Positions 8,230-17,424 of a stretch of DNA of 64,000 nt are shown here, piece after piece (positions within the stretch are counted from its first letter, which is position 1; every line of letters starts with the position of its first letter). The stretch covers positions 1 through 64,000 of the forward strand of contig NZ_QXGH01000026.1 of NCBI RefSeq assembly GCF_003515065.1, read 5' to 3'. The stretch is from Nocardioides immobilis. Its GTDB lineage: Bacteria > Actinomycetota > Actinomycetes > Propionibacteriales > Nocardioidaceae. The position numbers and the translations under genes are program-made. Under the pieces are notes generated by a model. That model was not told where the DNA came from, did not search any database, and saw nothing but the letters and a program-made list of their open reading frames with translations.

Positions 8230-8523
8230 ATGGCTAAGGGCGACGGTTCCAAGTTGTGGTCGATGTTCTCGCTGGCGGCGGCGCTCGGTGGAGCCGCAGC
8301 AGCGCGCAAGGCGATCGACAAGTCCTGGCAGATCAGCACCGGCAAGAAGCCGCCGGAGAACCCCGCCGACCCCGACGTCGACATCTGGGAGGCCGTCGCG
8401 TGGGCCGCGACGACCGGTGCAGCCGTGGCGCTGGCCAAGATGTACGCCCAGCGGCGGGCCGCCGGCTACTACGTCAAGTCGACCGGCACGCTTCCGCCGC
8501 CGCTCCGCAAGGACGGCCAGTAG
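8230..8523 (+). CDS. DUF4235 small membrane protein
   Basis: 97 aa with two Ala-rich hydrophobic stretches (about 12-28 and 58-75) and a charged KSWQISTGKKPPENP linker typical of DUF4235. Probably a small inner-membrane protein of unknown role. It ends 3 bp from the convergent DUF4193 stop. Confidence 0.8.
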   Translation: MAKGDGSKLWSMFSLAAALGGAAAARKAIDKSWQISTGKKPPENPADPDVDIWEAVAWAATTGAAVALAKMYAQRRAAGYYVKSTGTLPPPLRKDGQ

Positions 8524-8526
8524 TCG

Positions 8527-8817
8527 TCAGGCGCAGTCGCGGCAGATCATCTTCTTGGCGTCCGCGAGCTGCGAACGGTGGTGCACCAGGAAGCAGCTCA
8601 TGCAGGTGAACTCGTCCTCCTGCTTGGGCTTCACCTCGACCGCCAGCTCCTCGTGCGACAGGTCAGCACCGGGCAGTTCGAACGACTCGGCGGCCTCGGC
8701 CTCGTCCTCGTCCACCTTGCCGGAGTTCTTGTCGTGGCGGCGCGCCTTGAGCTCTTCGATGCTCTCCTCGGACTGCTCGTCCTCGTTCTTGCGCGGTGCG
8801 TCGTAATCGGTCGCCAT
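8527..8817 (-). CDS. DUF4193 small zinc-ribbon-like protein
   Basis: 96 aa, very acidic. The C-terminus has two CxxC pairs (FTCMSC and MICRDCA), a probable zinc ribbon, and the N-terminus reads MATDYDAPRKNEDE, diagnostic of the family (Rv2699c by position). ATG at 8817 is preceded by AAGGGAG. Zinc binding is inferred from the cysteines; the function is unknown. Confidence 0.88.
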   Translation of the reverse strand: MATDYDAPRKNEDEQSEESIEELKARRHDKNSGKVDEDEAEAAESFELPGADLSHEELAVEVKPKQEDEFTCMSCFLVHHRSQLADAKKMICRDCA

Positions 8818-8963
8818 GACGCTCACTCCCTTCGGTCGCCGTCGATCGGTCCTCCCCGCCCCGGACCGGCGAAGTACTGATCGGCGCGGCAGATTGTGCA
8901 CCATCCCGGTGCCCAGCGATACCTCGGGGTGGGCGAGTCTTCGGAACAGTGCGAGGACGCAGG

Positions 8964-9776
8964 CTATTCCCCGGTAAAACCTGACCTTCGCGCGAGGTCG
9001 ACGAGCTCGTCGAAGCCGTGATCCGGACCACACACCACCAGGTCCGTCCCGCCTGCGCCGGGGAGTACGACGAGGCGTGCTCCGGCCAGTCGCGCGACCA
9101 GTCCACCGGCGGCGAAGTCCCAGAGGTTCACCCCCTCCTCGACGTAGCCGTCGAGCGCTCCCTCCGCCACGTGGCAGAGCTCCAGGGCACAGGAGCCGTG
9201 CCGCCGGATGTCGCGCACCAGCGGGAGCATCCGGGCCGTGGCGGCGGCCTGGACAGCGCGTTTCTCGGCGCTGTAGGAGAACCCGGTGGCGATCAGCCGC
9301 TGCGCGACCGGGGCCGGGCCGCGGACCGCGAGCGGCGTGCCGTCGCGGGTCGCCGAGCCGCCGCCGGGCAGCGCGGGATCGACGTAGCCCTGGTAGGCGC
9401 GGTCGTTGGCCGCGTCGAGCACGACGCCGGCGACGACCTCCCCGTCGACCTCGGCCGCGATGGACACCGCGAACTCCTGCAGGCCGTAGAGGAAGTTCAC
9501 CGTCCCGTCGATGGGGTCGACGATCCAGCGCACGCCGGTGGAGCCGACCACGTCGTCGCCCTCCTCGCCGAGCACCGAGTCGTCGGGACGCGCCGTCAGC
9601 AGCCGGTCCCGGATCAGGTCCTCGGCCGCCCGGTCGGCCAGGGTGACGATGTCGACGTCGCTGGACTTGGTGGCCGCGACGTCGACCCCGCGGGCGCCGT
9701 ACTCCCGGATCAGGGTGGCCGCCTCCCGCGCGACCCGCATCGCCAGGTCGCCGAGCTCCTGCGGAAGGACGCTCAT
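8964..9776 (-). CDS. suhB: Inositol-1-monophosphatase family phosphatase
   Basis: 270 aa, Mg2+-dependent phosphatase of the IMPase fold. Visible motifs: GEEGDD (metal-binding Glu), DPIDGTVNF and the C-terminal LWDFAAGG. It probably hydrolyses inositol 1-phosphate, supplying inositol for phosphatidylinositol or mycothiol; related phosphatases also take other sugar phosphates. Its ATG overlaps the ferrochelatase stop by 4 bp. Confidence 0.88.
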   Translation of the reverse strand: MSVLPQELGDLAMRVAREAATLIREYGARGVDVAATKSSDVDIVTLADRAAEDLIRDRLLTARPDDSVLGEEGDDVVGSTGVRWIVDPIDGTVNFLYGLQEFAVSIAAEVDGEVVAGVVLDAANDRAYQGYVDPALPGGGSATRDGTPLAVRGPAPVAQRLIATGFSYSAEKRAVQAAATARMLPLVRDIRRHGSCALELCHVAEGALDGYVEEGVNLWDFAAGGLVARLAGARLVVLPGAGGTDLVVCGPDHGFDELVDLARRSGFTGE

Positions 9777-10795
9777 GCCTTCGTCCGCGGCAGGCAGCAG
9801 TGCGCGGGGCAGGCCTCGATCGGCCTGGTCAGCGCCAGCTCGCGCAGGGCCGCCACGAACCGCGGGTCGACGCCCGCGGTGCCGGCCCGGCGAGCCTCGA
9901 TGCCCACCTTCGCGGCCGTGGCCATGGCCTCGGTGTCGAGGTCGTAGACCACCTCCATGTGGTCGGACACGAACCCCACCGGGATCAGCACGACCGCCCC
10001 GACCCCGTCGGCCGCCAGCTCCTCGAGCCGGTCGTTGACGTCGGGCTCCAGCCAGGGCGTGTGCGGCGAGCCGCTGCGGGAGCAGAAGACCAGCTCGTGC
10101 GCGCGATCACGCCCGGTCGCCAGCGCCACCCACTCGGCGACGACGGCCGCGACCTCGAGGTGCTGGGCGAGGTAGGCGCCTCCGTCCGGACCGCTCTCGT
10201 CGTTCATCGCGGTCGGGATGGAGTGGGTGACGAACAACAGCCGGGCATCGTCCCGCAGCTCTGCCGGCAGCTCCTCGATCGCCTCCACCGTGCGGTCGAC
10301 GACCGCGGCGACGAACCCCGGGTGGAAGGCGAACCACCGGACCTTGTCGATCTGCGGAGCGCCGGGCACCTCGGCCACGGCGGCCTCGATGTTGTCGAGG
10401 TACTGACGACAGCTCGACCACGAGGAGTACGCGCTGGTCGCGATGCACGCGACCCGGCGCCGGCCGTCGGCCGCCATCTGCCGCACCGTGTCGACGAGGT
10501 ACGGCGCCCAGTTGCGGTTGCCCCAGTAGACCGGCAGGTCGATCCCGGCAGCCGCGAGGTCCGTCTCGAGCGCGGCGATGAGCGCCTGGTTCTGGTCGTT
10601 GATCGGCGACTTCCCGCCGAAAAGGAAGTAGTGCTGCCCCACCTCGGCCAGCCGCTCCCGCGGAATGCCGCGGCCGCGGGTCACGTTCTCGAGGAACGGT
10701 ACGACGTCCTCCGGCCCCTCGGGCCCGCCGAAGCTCAGCAACAACAATGCGTCGTACGACTGCGCTGTCAGGGCCGAAGGTTGGGGATTCGTCAC
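9773..10795 (-). CDS. cpfC: Coproporphyrin III ferrochelatase
   Basis: 340 aa. Inserts Fe2+ into the porphyrin in the coproporphyrin-dependent haem route of Actinobacteria. Seen: N-terminal LLLSFGGPEGPEDV, TSAYSSWSSCRQY, the active-site histidine region FHPGF, THSIP and FVSDHMEVVYDLD. The C-terminal CPAHCC with the internal Cys of SSCRQY matches the set that binds a 2Fe-2S cluster in actinobacterial enzymes. GTG start with a -10 six nt upstream. Often annotated hemH. Confidence 0.93.
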   Translation of the reverse strand: MTNPQPSALTAQSYDALLLLSFGGPEGPEDVVPFLENVTRGRGIPRERLAEVGQHYFLFGGKSPINDQNQALIAALETDLAAAGIDLPVYWGNRNWAPYLVDTVRQMAADGRRRVACIATSAYSSWSSCRQYLDNIEAAVAEVPGAPQIDKVRWFAFHPGFVAAVVDRTVEAIEELPAELRDDARLLFVTHSIPTAMNDESGPDGGAYLAQHLEVAAVVAEWVALATGRDRAHELVFCSRSGSPHTPWLEPDVNDRLEELAADGVGAVVLIPVGFVSDHMEVVYDLDTEAMATAAKVGIEARRAGTAGVDPRFVAALRELALTRPIEACPAHCCLPRTKA

Positions 10796-10801
10796 TCGAC
10801 C

Positions 10802-10807
10802 ATCGTA
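10802..10807 (-). promoter_or_regulatory. Candidate -10 element of the ferrochelatase-suhB operon
   Basis: TACGAT on the minus strand lies 6 nt before the GTG at 10795; leaderless transcript likely. It lies immediately beside the purine-rich ribosome-binding site of the divergent MFS gene. Confidence 0.5.
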
Positions 10808-10827
10808 GGGAGGAGCATCAGGGCGTC

Positions 10828-12063
10828 ATGTTCGCGTCTGCTCTCGCCCCCTACCGCCGGATCTTCACGCCGACCACCGCGCTCTTCAGCCTCACCGGTC
10901 TGGTCGCCCGGCTGCCCATCTCGATGGTGGGTCTCGGCATCGTCCTGCTGGCCGAGCACGAGACCGGTTCCTACGCCTTCGCCGGCGCGGTCTCCGCGGT
11001 CGCGCTCGTCGCCAACGCAAGCTTCGCGGTGGTCCAGGGCCGCCTGCTCGACCGACTGGGACAGGCCCGGGTGCTGCCGGCGGCGATCACGCTGTGGGGT
11101 CTCGCGCTGGCCGGCGCGATGCTTTCGCTCAGCGCCGACTGGCCGGTCTGGACGACGTACGTCCTGGCCGCGGTCGCCGGCGCGACCCTGCCCTCGGTCG
11201 GCACCTGCGTGCGGGCCCGCTGGGCCCACCGGCTGAAGGACAACCCGTCCGGCCTCCACACCGCGTTCTCGTTCGAGGCGGTCGCCGACGAGACCGTCTT
11301 CCTGCTCGGCCCGATCATCGTGACGATGCTCGCCACGGCGGTGCACCCGTACGCCGGGCTCGGCGCCGCGATGGCGTTCGGCCTCGTCGGCACCTATGTT
11401 TTCGCCGGCCTCCGCTCGACCGAGCCGCCGGTGCACCCGACGACGACCTCCGGCGGCGAGCGCCCGGCCATGCCGTGGCCCGCGATCGGACCGCTGACCC
11501 TGCTGACCTTCGCGCTGGGCGTGCTGTTCGGCGCGGCCGAGGTCACGACGGTCGCGTTCGCCGAGGAGGAGGGCCAGCAGGGTGCCGCGGGCTTCCTGCT
11601 GGCGGTGTGGGCGTTCGGAAGCCTCCTCGCCGGCCTGGTCTCCGGCGCCATCACCTGGCGGCAGGGCCCCCTGGGACGGCTGCGGTGGGGAGCGCTCGGC
11701 ATGGCGGTCGCGACGGCACCGCTGGCGCTGGTGCCCTCGATCCCGGTGATGGGACTGGTGCTGCTGGTCGGCGGTGTGGCGATCTCGCCGACGCTGATCG
11801 CCGCGATGTCGCTCGCCGAGCGGGCGCTTCCGCCGACCCGGCTGAGCGAGGGCATGATGCTGCTCCAGACCGGGGTCGCCCTCGGGCTGGCGCCCGGCGC
11901 GGCACTCGCCGGCCTGGTGATCGAGGAGGCCGGCGCGTCGGCGTCGTACCTCGTCGCCTTCGGCGGCGGCCTGCTCGCCCTCACCGCCGCCCTCGCCACT
12001 CGGGTGCCCGCCGCCGGTCGGTCCGAGGCCGAGGTCGGCGACGTCCAGCGCAACCTGGCGTAG
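10828..12063 (+). CDS. MFS transporter
   Basis: 411 aa with about 12 hydrophobic segments and the cytoplasmic loop 2-3 motif GRLLDRLGQARVL, as in major-facilitator exporters. Substrate not predictable. A GGGAGGAG ribosome-binding site precedes the ATG at 10828. A SEC-C-type protein follows after 3 bp, suggesting co-translation. Divergent from the ferrochelatase gene. Confidence 0.83.
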   Translation: MFASALAPYRRIFTPTTALFSLTGLVARLPISMVGLGIVLLAEHETGSYAFAGAVSAVALVANASFAVVQGRLLDRLGQARVLPAAITLWGLALAGAMLSLSADWPVWTTYVLAAVAGATLPSVGTCVRARWAHRLKDNPSGLHTAFSFEAVADETVFLLGPIIVTMLATAVHPYAGLGAAMAFGLVGTYVFAGLRSTEPPVHPTTTSGGERPAMPWPAIGPLTLLTFALGVLFGAAEVTTVAFAEEEGQQGAAGFLLAVWAFGSLLAGLVSGAITWRQGPLGRLRWGALGMAVATAPLALVPSIPVMGLVLLVGGVAISPTLIAAMSLAERALPPTRLSEGMMLLQTGVALGLAPGAALAGLVIEEAGASASYLVAFGGGLLALTAALATRVPAAGRSEAEVGDVQRNLA

Positions 12064-12066
12064 CCC

Positions 12067-12459
12067 GTGCCCCAGCCACGGACCTGTCCCTGCGCGTCGG
12101 GGTCGACGTACGCCGACTGCTGCGGACCGCTGCACCGCGGTGCCCGCGAGGCGATGACGGCCGAGGAGCTGATGCGGTCGCGCTACAGCGCCTTCGCGCT
12201 GCACGAGGCGACGTACCTCCTCCGGACCTGGCACCCGGCCACCCGGCCACCGACGATCGACTTCGACCCCGGACTCAGCTGGGTCGGGCTGGACATCGTG
12301 GCGACCGAGGCCGGCGGACCGGACGACGTCAACGGGGTCGTGGAGTTCCGGGCCCACCACCGGATCGGCGGCGAGCCGGGCGTGCTCCACGAGGTGAGCA
12401 GGTTCCGCCGCCAGGACGGCAGCTGGCGCTACGTCCGCGGCCGGATCATCGAGTCGTAG
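12067..12459 (+). CDS. YchJ-like (UPF0225) SEC-C motif protein
   Basis: 130 aa. The N-terminal CPCASGSTYADCC is a SEC-C zinc-binding motif; the remainder has the family sequence MRSRYSAFALHEATYLLRTWHP and a cone-shaped NTF2-like fold ending SWRYVRGRI. Typical length for the family. Function is not established. GTG start 3 bp after the transporter stop. Confidence 0.87.
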   Translation: MPQPRTCPCASGSTYADCCGPLHRGAREAMTAEELMRSRYSAFALHEATYLLRTWHPATRPPTIDFDPGLSWVGLDIVATEAGGPDDVNGVVEFRAHHRIGGEPGVLHEVSRFRRQDGSWRYVRGRIIES

Positions 12460-12609
12460 CGGATCGGGCCACCCCCCGGATATCGACTTATCGGCACGCC
12501 GTGCGCGGTCCCGATTCCGGTGGGCGCGCGGGCGTAGTCTCGGCGCACCGGAGTACATCCACCCACGACAGCACGGCGGGCCCGGCCCACGGGTCCGGAA
12601 GGACGGAGC

Positions 12610-13527
12610 ATGGCGCACCTCGATCTCGCAGGAGTCAGCGCCGACGGCCGTCGGCTGCTCCTGGTGGGTCGGCAGGGCGAGGAGTTCACCCTCGAGATCA
12701 CCCCTGCCCTGCGTGCCGCGCTCCGCGGTGAGACCACCCGCATCGGCCAGTTGGAGATCCAGATGACGAGCACCCTCCGCCCCCGCGAGATCCAGACCCG
12801 GATCCGAGCCGGTGAGACGCCCGAGGCTGTGGCCGCGGCGGCGCAGACCACCGTCGAGGCGATCATGCCGTTCGTCGGTCCGGTGCTGGGCGAGCGCGAG
12901 CACGTCGCGGCGCGGGCCCAGAAGTCCTCCCTGCGTCGCCCCGCCGGCGACGCTGGATCCGGCACCCGGGCCCTCGGCGAGGCGGTCAGCTCCCATCTCT
13001 CCACCCAGCAGGCCAAGGCCGACGACGTCTCCTGGGACGCCTTCCGTCGCGACGACGGGCGCTGGGAGATCGCCGGCACCTACGAGACCAAGCAGCGCTC
13101 GGGCGTCGCGCGGTTCACCTTCGACGCCCCCGGCAACTACGTCACGGCCGACAACGACGACGCCCGCTGGCTGGTCGGTGGCCTGGTCGCCGACGCGGTG
13201 ACCGCGACCCAGCTCGACGACCTCCAGCAGGTGCGGCAGCGCCGGCTGGCCGTGGTCGCACCCGACGAGCTGCCCCTCGGCGACGACGCGCTCGACATGG
13301 TCTCCGGAGAGGCGGCCGAGGCGATGGTCGAGGCGCCCGCGCTGCGTCCGACGTACGACGACCCCCTGCGCGACACCTCTGCGGACCGCGGTCCCGACGC
13401 TGCAGCGGCGGCGGCTGAAGCGGCTGCCGTCGAGGCGGCCAAGCATCGCCGTCCGGTCGCCAAGAAGCGCGGGCGGGCCTCGGTGCCCAGCTGGGACGAG
13501 ATCATGTTCGGCGGCGGCGACCAGTAG
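12610..13527 (+). CDS. sepH: Septation protein SepH (DUF3071)
   Basis: 305 aa. SepH is an actinobacterial FtsZ-binding protein that promotes Z-ring assembly. The N-terminus MAHLDLAGVSADGRRLLLVG and the helix-turn-helix-like part IQTRIRAGETPEAVAAAAQTT (about 60-80) match the family; VSWDAFRRDDGRW is a further conserved segment. The C-terminal 100 residues are Ala-rich and end in basic AKKRGRAS. A GAAGGACGGAG ribosome-binding site precedes the ATG. Confidence 0.88.
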   Translation: MAHLDLAGVSADGRRLLLVGRQGEEFTLEITPALRAALRGETTRIGQLEIQMTSTLRPREIQTRIRAGETPEAVAAAAQTTVEAIMPFVGPVLGEREHVAARAQKSSLRRPAGDAGSGTRALGEAVSSHLSTQQAKADDVSWDAFRRDDGRWEIAGTYETKQRSGVARFTFDAPGNYVTADNDDARWLVGGLVADAVTATQLDDLQQVRQRRLAVVAPDELPLGDDALDMVSGEAAEAMVEAPALRPTYDDPLRDTSADRGPDAAAAAAEAAAVEAAKHRRPVAKKRGRASVPSWDEIMFGGGDQ

Positions 13528-13585
13528 CACCCTGAAGTTCTGAGACGCTGGCCGGATCGCTGGCAACCGCACCCCCGGATCGGCG

Positions 13586-13591
13586 TACTCT
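13586..13591 (+). promoter_or_regulatory. Candidate -10 element of the reductase/SDR gene
   Basis: TACTCT ends 6 nt before the ATG at 13598; leaderless transcription is likely. Confidence 0.5.
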
Positions 13592-13597
13592 GCCCGC

Positions 13598-15667
13598 ATG
13601 GCTTACTTCGTGACCGGAGCCACCGGCTTCATCGGTCGTTTCCTCGTCAGCGAGCTGGTCGACCACCGCGATGGGCCGGTCTTCGTGCTCTGTCGCGCGT
13701 CGTCCCTCCCCCGGCTGGAGACGATGATCCAGCAGTGGACGCACGGCTCGGGGTCCTCCCGGGTCGTCCCTGTCGTCGGTGACCTCGGTCAGCCCGGCCT
13801 CGGCGTCGACCCGGAGTGGGTCGCCGAGCACGCCGGCAAGATCGACCACTTCTTCCACCTCGCGGCGATCTACGACATGACCGCCGACGATGCGACCAAC
13901 GACGCGATGAACGTCCAGGGCACCCGCTACGCGCTCGAGCTGGCCGACGGGCTCCAGGCCGGCTGCTTCCACCAGGTGTCGTCGGTCGCCGCCGCCGGCG
14001 ACTACCACGGTCGCTTCGACGAGACGATGTTCGACGAGGGCCAGCCGCTGCCGTCGCCGTACCACCGGACGAAGTACGAGTCGGAGAAGATCGTCCGCGA
14101 GGAGTCGACCATCTCGTGGCGCGTATACCGCCCGGCCATCGTCGTCGGTGACTCCCAGACGGGCGCGATGGACAAGATCGACGGCCCCTACTACTTCTTC
14201 CCGCTCATCAAGCGGATGCGCGACAACCTGCCGTCCTGGCTCCCGCTCGTCGGCGTCGACCTCGGCGACACCAACCTGGTGCCCGTCGACTACGTCGCCA
14301 AGGCGATGGACCACCTCGCGCACCTGCCCGACCGCGACGGCGAGGCGTTCCACCTGGTCAACCCCGAGCCGCAGCCGGTGGTCGACATGATCAACTCGTT
14401 CTGCTCCGCCGCCGGCGCACCCCGGTTCGCCACCCCGATCGACCGCAACGTGACCGCGGGCGCCACCGGGCTCCTGCCCCGGGCGCTGCGACCGAGCAGC
14501 CTGTTCAGCGCCGTGGTCCGCACCGCTCCGGCGCACCTCCTGCTCGACCAGACGCTCGGTCGGCTCGGCATCCCGGCCGAGGTCGTCGGCCACACGTCGT
14601 TCCCCTCCGTCTTCGACTCGAAGGCGACGGAGAAGGCGCTGGCCGGCAGCGGGATCGCGGTCCCCGACCTCGAGTCCTACGCCCGCACCCTGTGGGGCTA
14701 CTGGGAGGAGAACCTCGACGACACCACCGGCCGCGACAAGCGCACCCGGTCGGCGCTCAAGGGCAAGCACGTCGTCATCACCGGCGCCTCCTCCGGTATC
14801 GGCAAGGTGACCGCGCTCAAGGTCGCCCAAGCCGGCGGCATCCCCGTGCTCGTCGCCCGCGGCAAGGACAAGCTCGAGGAGACGAAGGCGTTCATCGAGC
14901 TCCGTGGCGGGCAGGCCTACGCGTTCCCGTGCGACCTGTCCGACCTGCGGGCCATCGACGACCTCTGCGCACGGCTGTCGACCGAGCTGCCGTCGGTCGA
15001 CTTCCTCGTCAACAACGCCGGCCGGTCGATCCGGCGCTCGCTACGGCTCTCGCACGACCGGTTCCACGACTTCGAGCGCACCATGCAGCTCAACTACTTC
15101 GGCGCGATCCGGCTGATCATCGGCCTGATGCCGAAGCTCCACCAGCAGAAGTCCGGCCACATCGTGAACATCTCCTCGATCGGCGTGCAGACCAACCCGC
15201 CGCGGTTCTCGGCGTACGTCGCCTCGAAGGCCGCGCTGGACGCCTGGAGCAACGTGGTGGCCTCCGAGGTCGTCGGCCACGGGATCTCGTTCACCAACAT
15301 CCACATGCCGCTGGTGCGGACGCCGATGATCGCGCCGACCAAGATGTACGACAAGTTCCCGACCCTCTCCCCCGCCCAGGCCGCCGACCTGGTGATCAAG
15401 GCGATGGTGGAGAAGCCGCACGAGATCAACACCTTCGCCGGCAACGCGGGCGCGGTCGCGCACACGTTCGCCCCCAAGGCGGCGTTCCGGATCCTCAACC
15501 TCGCCTACCAGGTGTTCCCCGACAGCGCGGCGGCCAAGGCCAAGGCAGGACCGTCGGAGGCCGAGCCGGCCGTCGCCGCCGTACCTCCGGCCGTGGCCGA
15601 GACCGAAGGCGGCCGGGAGTCCGAGCAGATTCTGATGGCCCGGCTGTTCCCCGGCGTCCACTGGTAG
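13598..15667 (+). CDS. Two-domain NAD(P)-dependent oxidoreductase (fatty acyl-CoA reductase-like plus SDR)
   Basis: 689 aa with two Rossmann domains. The first (1 to about 370) is an extended SDR: VTGATGFIG at residues 5-13 and a YHRTK catalytic pair near 155, as in fatty acyl-CoA or carboxylic-acid reductases. The second (about 385-610) is a classical SDR with GASSGIG near 394, NNAG near 471 and YVASK near 538. The same fusion occurs in mycobacterial AcrA1 (Rv3391), which reduces fatty acyl-CoA. Reduction of a long acyl chain is inferred from that likeness. The last 50 residues are Ala/Glu-rich and variable. Confidence 0.85.
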   Translation: MAYFVTGATGFIGRFLVSELVDHRDGPVFVLCRASSLPRLETMIQQWTHGSGSSRVVPVVGDLGQPGLGVDPEWVAEHAGKIDHFFHLAAIYDMTADDATNDAMNVQGTRYALELADGLQAGCFHQVSSVAAAGDYHGRFDETMFDEGQPLPSPYHRTKYESEKIVREESTISWRVYRPAIVVGDSQTGAMDKIDGPYYFFPLIKRMRDNLPSWLPLVGVDLGDTNLVPVDYVAKAMDHLAHLPDRDGEAFHLVNPEPQPVVDMINSFCSAAGAPRFATPIDRNVTAGATGLLPRALRPSSLFSAVVRTAPAHLLLDQTLGRLGIPAEVVGHTSFPSVFDSKATEKALAGSGIAVPDLESYARTLWGYWEENLDDTTGRDKRTRSALKGKHVVITGASSGIGKVTALKVAQAGGIPVLVARGKDKLEETKAFIELRGGQAYAFPCDLSDLRAIDDLCARLSTELPSVDFLVNNAGRSIRRSLRLSHDRFHDFERTMQLNYFGAIRLIIGLMPKLHQQKSGHIVNISSIGVQTNPPRFSAYVASKAALDAWSNVVASEVVGHGISFTNIHMPLVRTPMIAPTKMYDKFPTLSPAQAADLVIKAMVEKPHEINTFAGNAGAVAHTFAPKAAFRILNLAYQVFPDSAAAKAKAGPSEAEPAVAAVPPAVAETEGGRESEQILMARLFPGVHW

Positions 15668-15671
15668 CAGC

Positions 15672-16505
15672 TCAGCCGGTCTCGACCGGGCGGCTCGGGT
15701 CGGTGATCCACTCGCTCCAGCTGCCCGGGTAGAGCGCGGCGGTGACGCCGGCGACCTCGAGCGCCAGCACGTCGTGGGCGGCCGTGACGCCGGAGCCGCA
15801 GTACGCCGCGACGGATGCCCCGGCGGTCGCCCCGACCGCGGCGTAGAGCTCACGGAGCTCACCCGCGGACCGGAACGTCCCGTCGTCGGTGAGGTTCAGC
15901 GCCGTCGGCACGTTGACGGCGCCCGGGATGCGGCCCGCCACCGGGTCGATCGGCTCGGTCTCGCCACGGAAGCGCACCGCGGCCCGCGCATCGATGAGCA
16001 CCCCGACCCACCGGGCTTCGTCGGCCGTGACGACCGGCATCGCGCCCGGTGCCGCGACGAACGTCCCCGGCTCGACGACCGGGCCGGCGCCGGTCTCGAC
16101 CGGCTGCCCGGCCGCGGTCCACGCCGACCAGCCGCCGTCGAGCACCCGCACGTCTTCGTGGCCGTGGAACCGGAGCAGCCACCAGCAGCGGGCGGCCGCG
16201 TGACCGGCCCAGTCGTCGTAGACGACCACCGGGCGGTCGGCCGACACGCCCGCGGCCCGCATCGCCGCCTCGAAGACCGCGGTCTCCGGCAACGGGTGCC
16301 GGCCACCGGCACCCGCTGGGGCGGCCAGGGCAGTGTCCATGTCGACGTACGACGCGCCCGGCACGTGCCCGGCGGCGTACTCCTCCGGCCCCGCGGGCCC
16401 GCCACCCATCCGGTAGCGGACGTCGAGGAACGACGCCGAGCCGAGCAGCAGCCCGGCAGCCTCGTCGACGCCGACCAGCGGGCCGACGAGGGAGCCGGCG
16501 CTCAA
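15672..16505 (-). CDS. Thiosulfate/3-mercaptopyruvate sulfurtransferase (tandem rhodanese)
   Basis: 277 aa. Two rhodanese domains; the second carries the catalytic cysteine in YCGSGVTA, a loop favouring 3-mercaptopyruvate. The N-terminal domain has the structural YDDWAGHAAAR and LDGGWSAW segments. It transfers sulfane sulfur to thiols or cyanide. The TTG start overlaps the stop of the upstream stress-protein gene (TTGA), implying coupling; the open frame continues to 16544 but would overlap that gene further. Confidence 0.87.
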   Translation of the reverse strand: MSAGSLVGPLVGVDEAAGLLLGSASFLDVRYRMGGGPAGPEEYAAGHVPGASYVDMDTALAAPAGAGGRHPLPETAVFEAAMRAAGVSADRPVVVYDDWAGHAAARCWWLLRFHGHEDVRVLDGGWSAWTAAGQPVETGAGPVVEPGTFVAAPGAMPVVTADEARWVGVLIDARAAVRFRGETEPIDPVAGRIPGAVNVPTALNLTDDGTFRSAGELRELYAAVGATAGASVAAYCGSGVTAAHDVLALEVAGVTAALYPGSWSEWITDPSRPVETG

Positions 16506-16891
16506 TGCCGCCCCGTGCGCGGCTTGACCGTCAGCACCGGGCACGGCGCGTCGAGCAGGACCCGCTGTGCGTTGGAGCCGAGGATCAGCTTGCCGACCGG
16601 CGAGCGGCGCCGCAGCCCGATCACGATCAGGTCGGCACCGACCTCCTCGGCGACGTCGACCAGCTCGTCGGAGGCGTCGTGCCCGCGCTCGAGCACCCGC
16701 AGGTCGTGCTCCAGGCCCGACTCCACGAGCGCGGCCCGGACCTCGGCGACGTACGGCGGCTCCGGATCGTGGTCGGGGAGGCTGTGGACCACCACCAACC
16801 GTGCGTCACGGCGCTGCGCCTCGTCGATCCCGGCCAGCAGGGCGGCGTCGCCCTCCGGCTTCGGGACGTACCCGGTCACCACGGTCGCCAT
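16502..16891 (-). CDS. Universal stress protein (UspA family)
   Basis: 129 aa, single Usp domain. The ATP-binding pattern is GLRRRSPVGKLILGSNAQRVL (shortened here to GLRRRSPVGK then GSNAQ), i.e. G-x2-x-R..G..GS. Begins MATVVTGYVPKPEG. An upstream ATG at 16900 is possible, but the -10 at 16899-16904 favours 16891. Operon with the sulfurtransferase. Confidence 0.85.
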   Translation of the reverse strand: MATVVTGYVPKPEGDAALLAGIDEAQRRDARLVVVHSLPDHDPEPPYVAEVRAALVESGLEHDLRVLERGHDASDELVDVAEEVGADLIVIGLRRRSPVGKLILGSNAQRVLLDAPCPVLTVKPRTGRH

Positions 16892-16898
16892 GGTCAGC

Positions 16899-16904
16899 AC
16901 CCTA
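16899..16904 (-). promoter_or_regulatory. Candidate -10 element of the Usp-sulfurtransferase operon
   Basis: TAGGGT on the minus strand ends 7 nt before the ATG at 16891, supporting a leaderless message and that start. Confidence 0.5.
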
Positions 16905-17016
16905 GTTGGTCGGCCCAGGAAAGTATTTCCGGAAGAGATGTCGAGACCCGCGTCCCCGCTCCGTCTCCTTCCCGAGGACGGCCAGAATGGGCCCTACGAC
17001 ACCAAGGAGAGACACG

Positions 17017-17424
17017 ATGGCCAAGTACCTGCTGCTGAAGCACTACCGAGGCGCCCCGGACGCGGTCAACAACATCCCGATGGACCAGTGGACCCCCGAG
17101 GAGATCTCGGACCACATGCAGTACATGCGCGACTTCGCGACCCGCCTCGAGAGCACCGGGGAGTACGTCGACGGGCAGGCACTCTCGCCCGAGGGCACCT
17201 TTGTCCGGTACGACGGGGAGGGACGGCCGCCGGTCACCGACGGTCCGTTCGCGGAGACCAAGGACCTGATCGCCGGCTGGATGGTGATCGACGTCGACAG
17301 CTACGACCGGGCGCTCGAGCTGGCCGGCGAGCTGTCGGCCGCCCCGGGCGCGGGGGGCAAGCCGATCCACGAGTGGCTCGAGCTCCGGCCGTTCATGGCA
17401 GAGCCGCCCACCGTGACGGAGTGA
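17017..17424 (+). CDS. YCII-related (DGPF) protein
   Basis: 135 aa small alpha/beta protein. Shows the DGPF signature in VTDGPFAETKDLIAG and the MAKYLLLKHY N-terminus. Proteins of this type are the standard partner of ECF42-group sigma factors, and such a sigma gene follows with a GTGA overlap. AAGGAGA precedes the ATG. Its biochemical role is not established. Confidence 0.88.
   Translation: MAKYLLLKHYRGAPDAVNNIPMDQWTPEEISDHMQYMRDFATRLESTGEYVDGQALSPEGTFVRYDGEGRPPVTDGPFAETKDLIAGWMVIDVDSYDRALELAGELSAAPGAGGKPIHEWLELRPFMAEPPTVTE

Noticed and set aside
10792..13599. 935-codon open frame on the minus strand
   Set aside because: Antisense to the MFS, YchJ-like and sepH genes; composition of a shadow frame.
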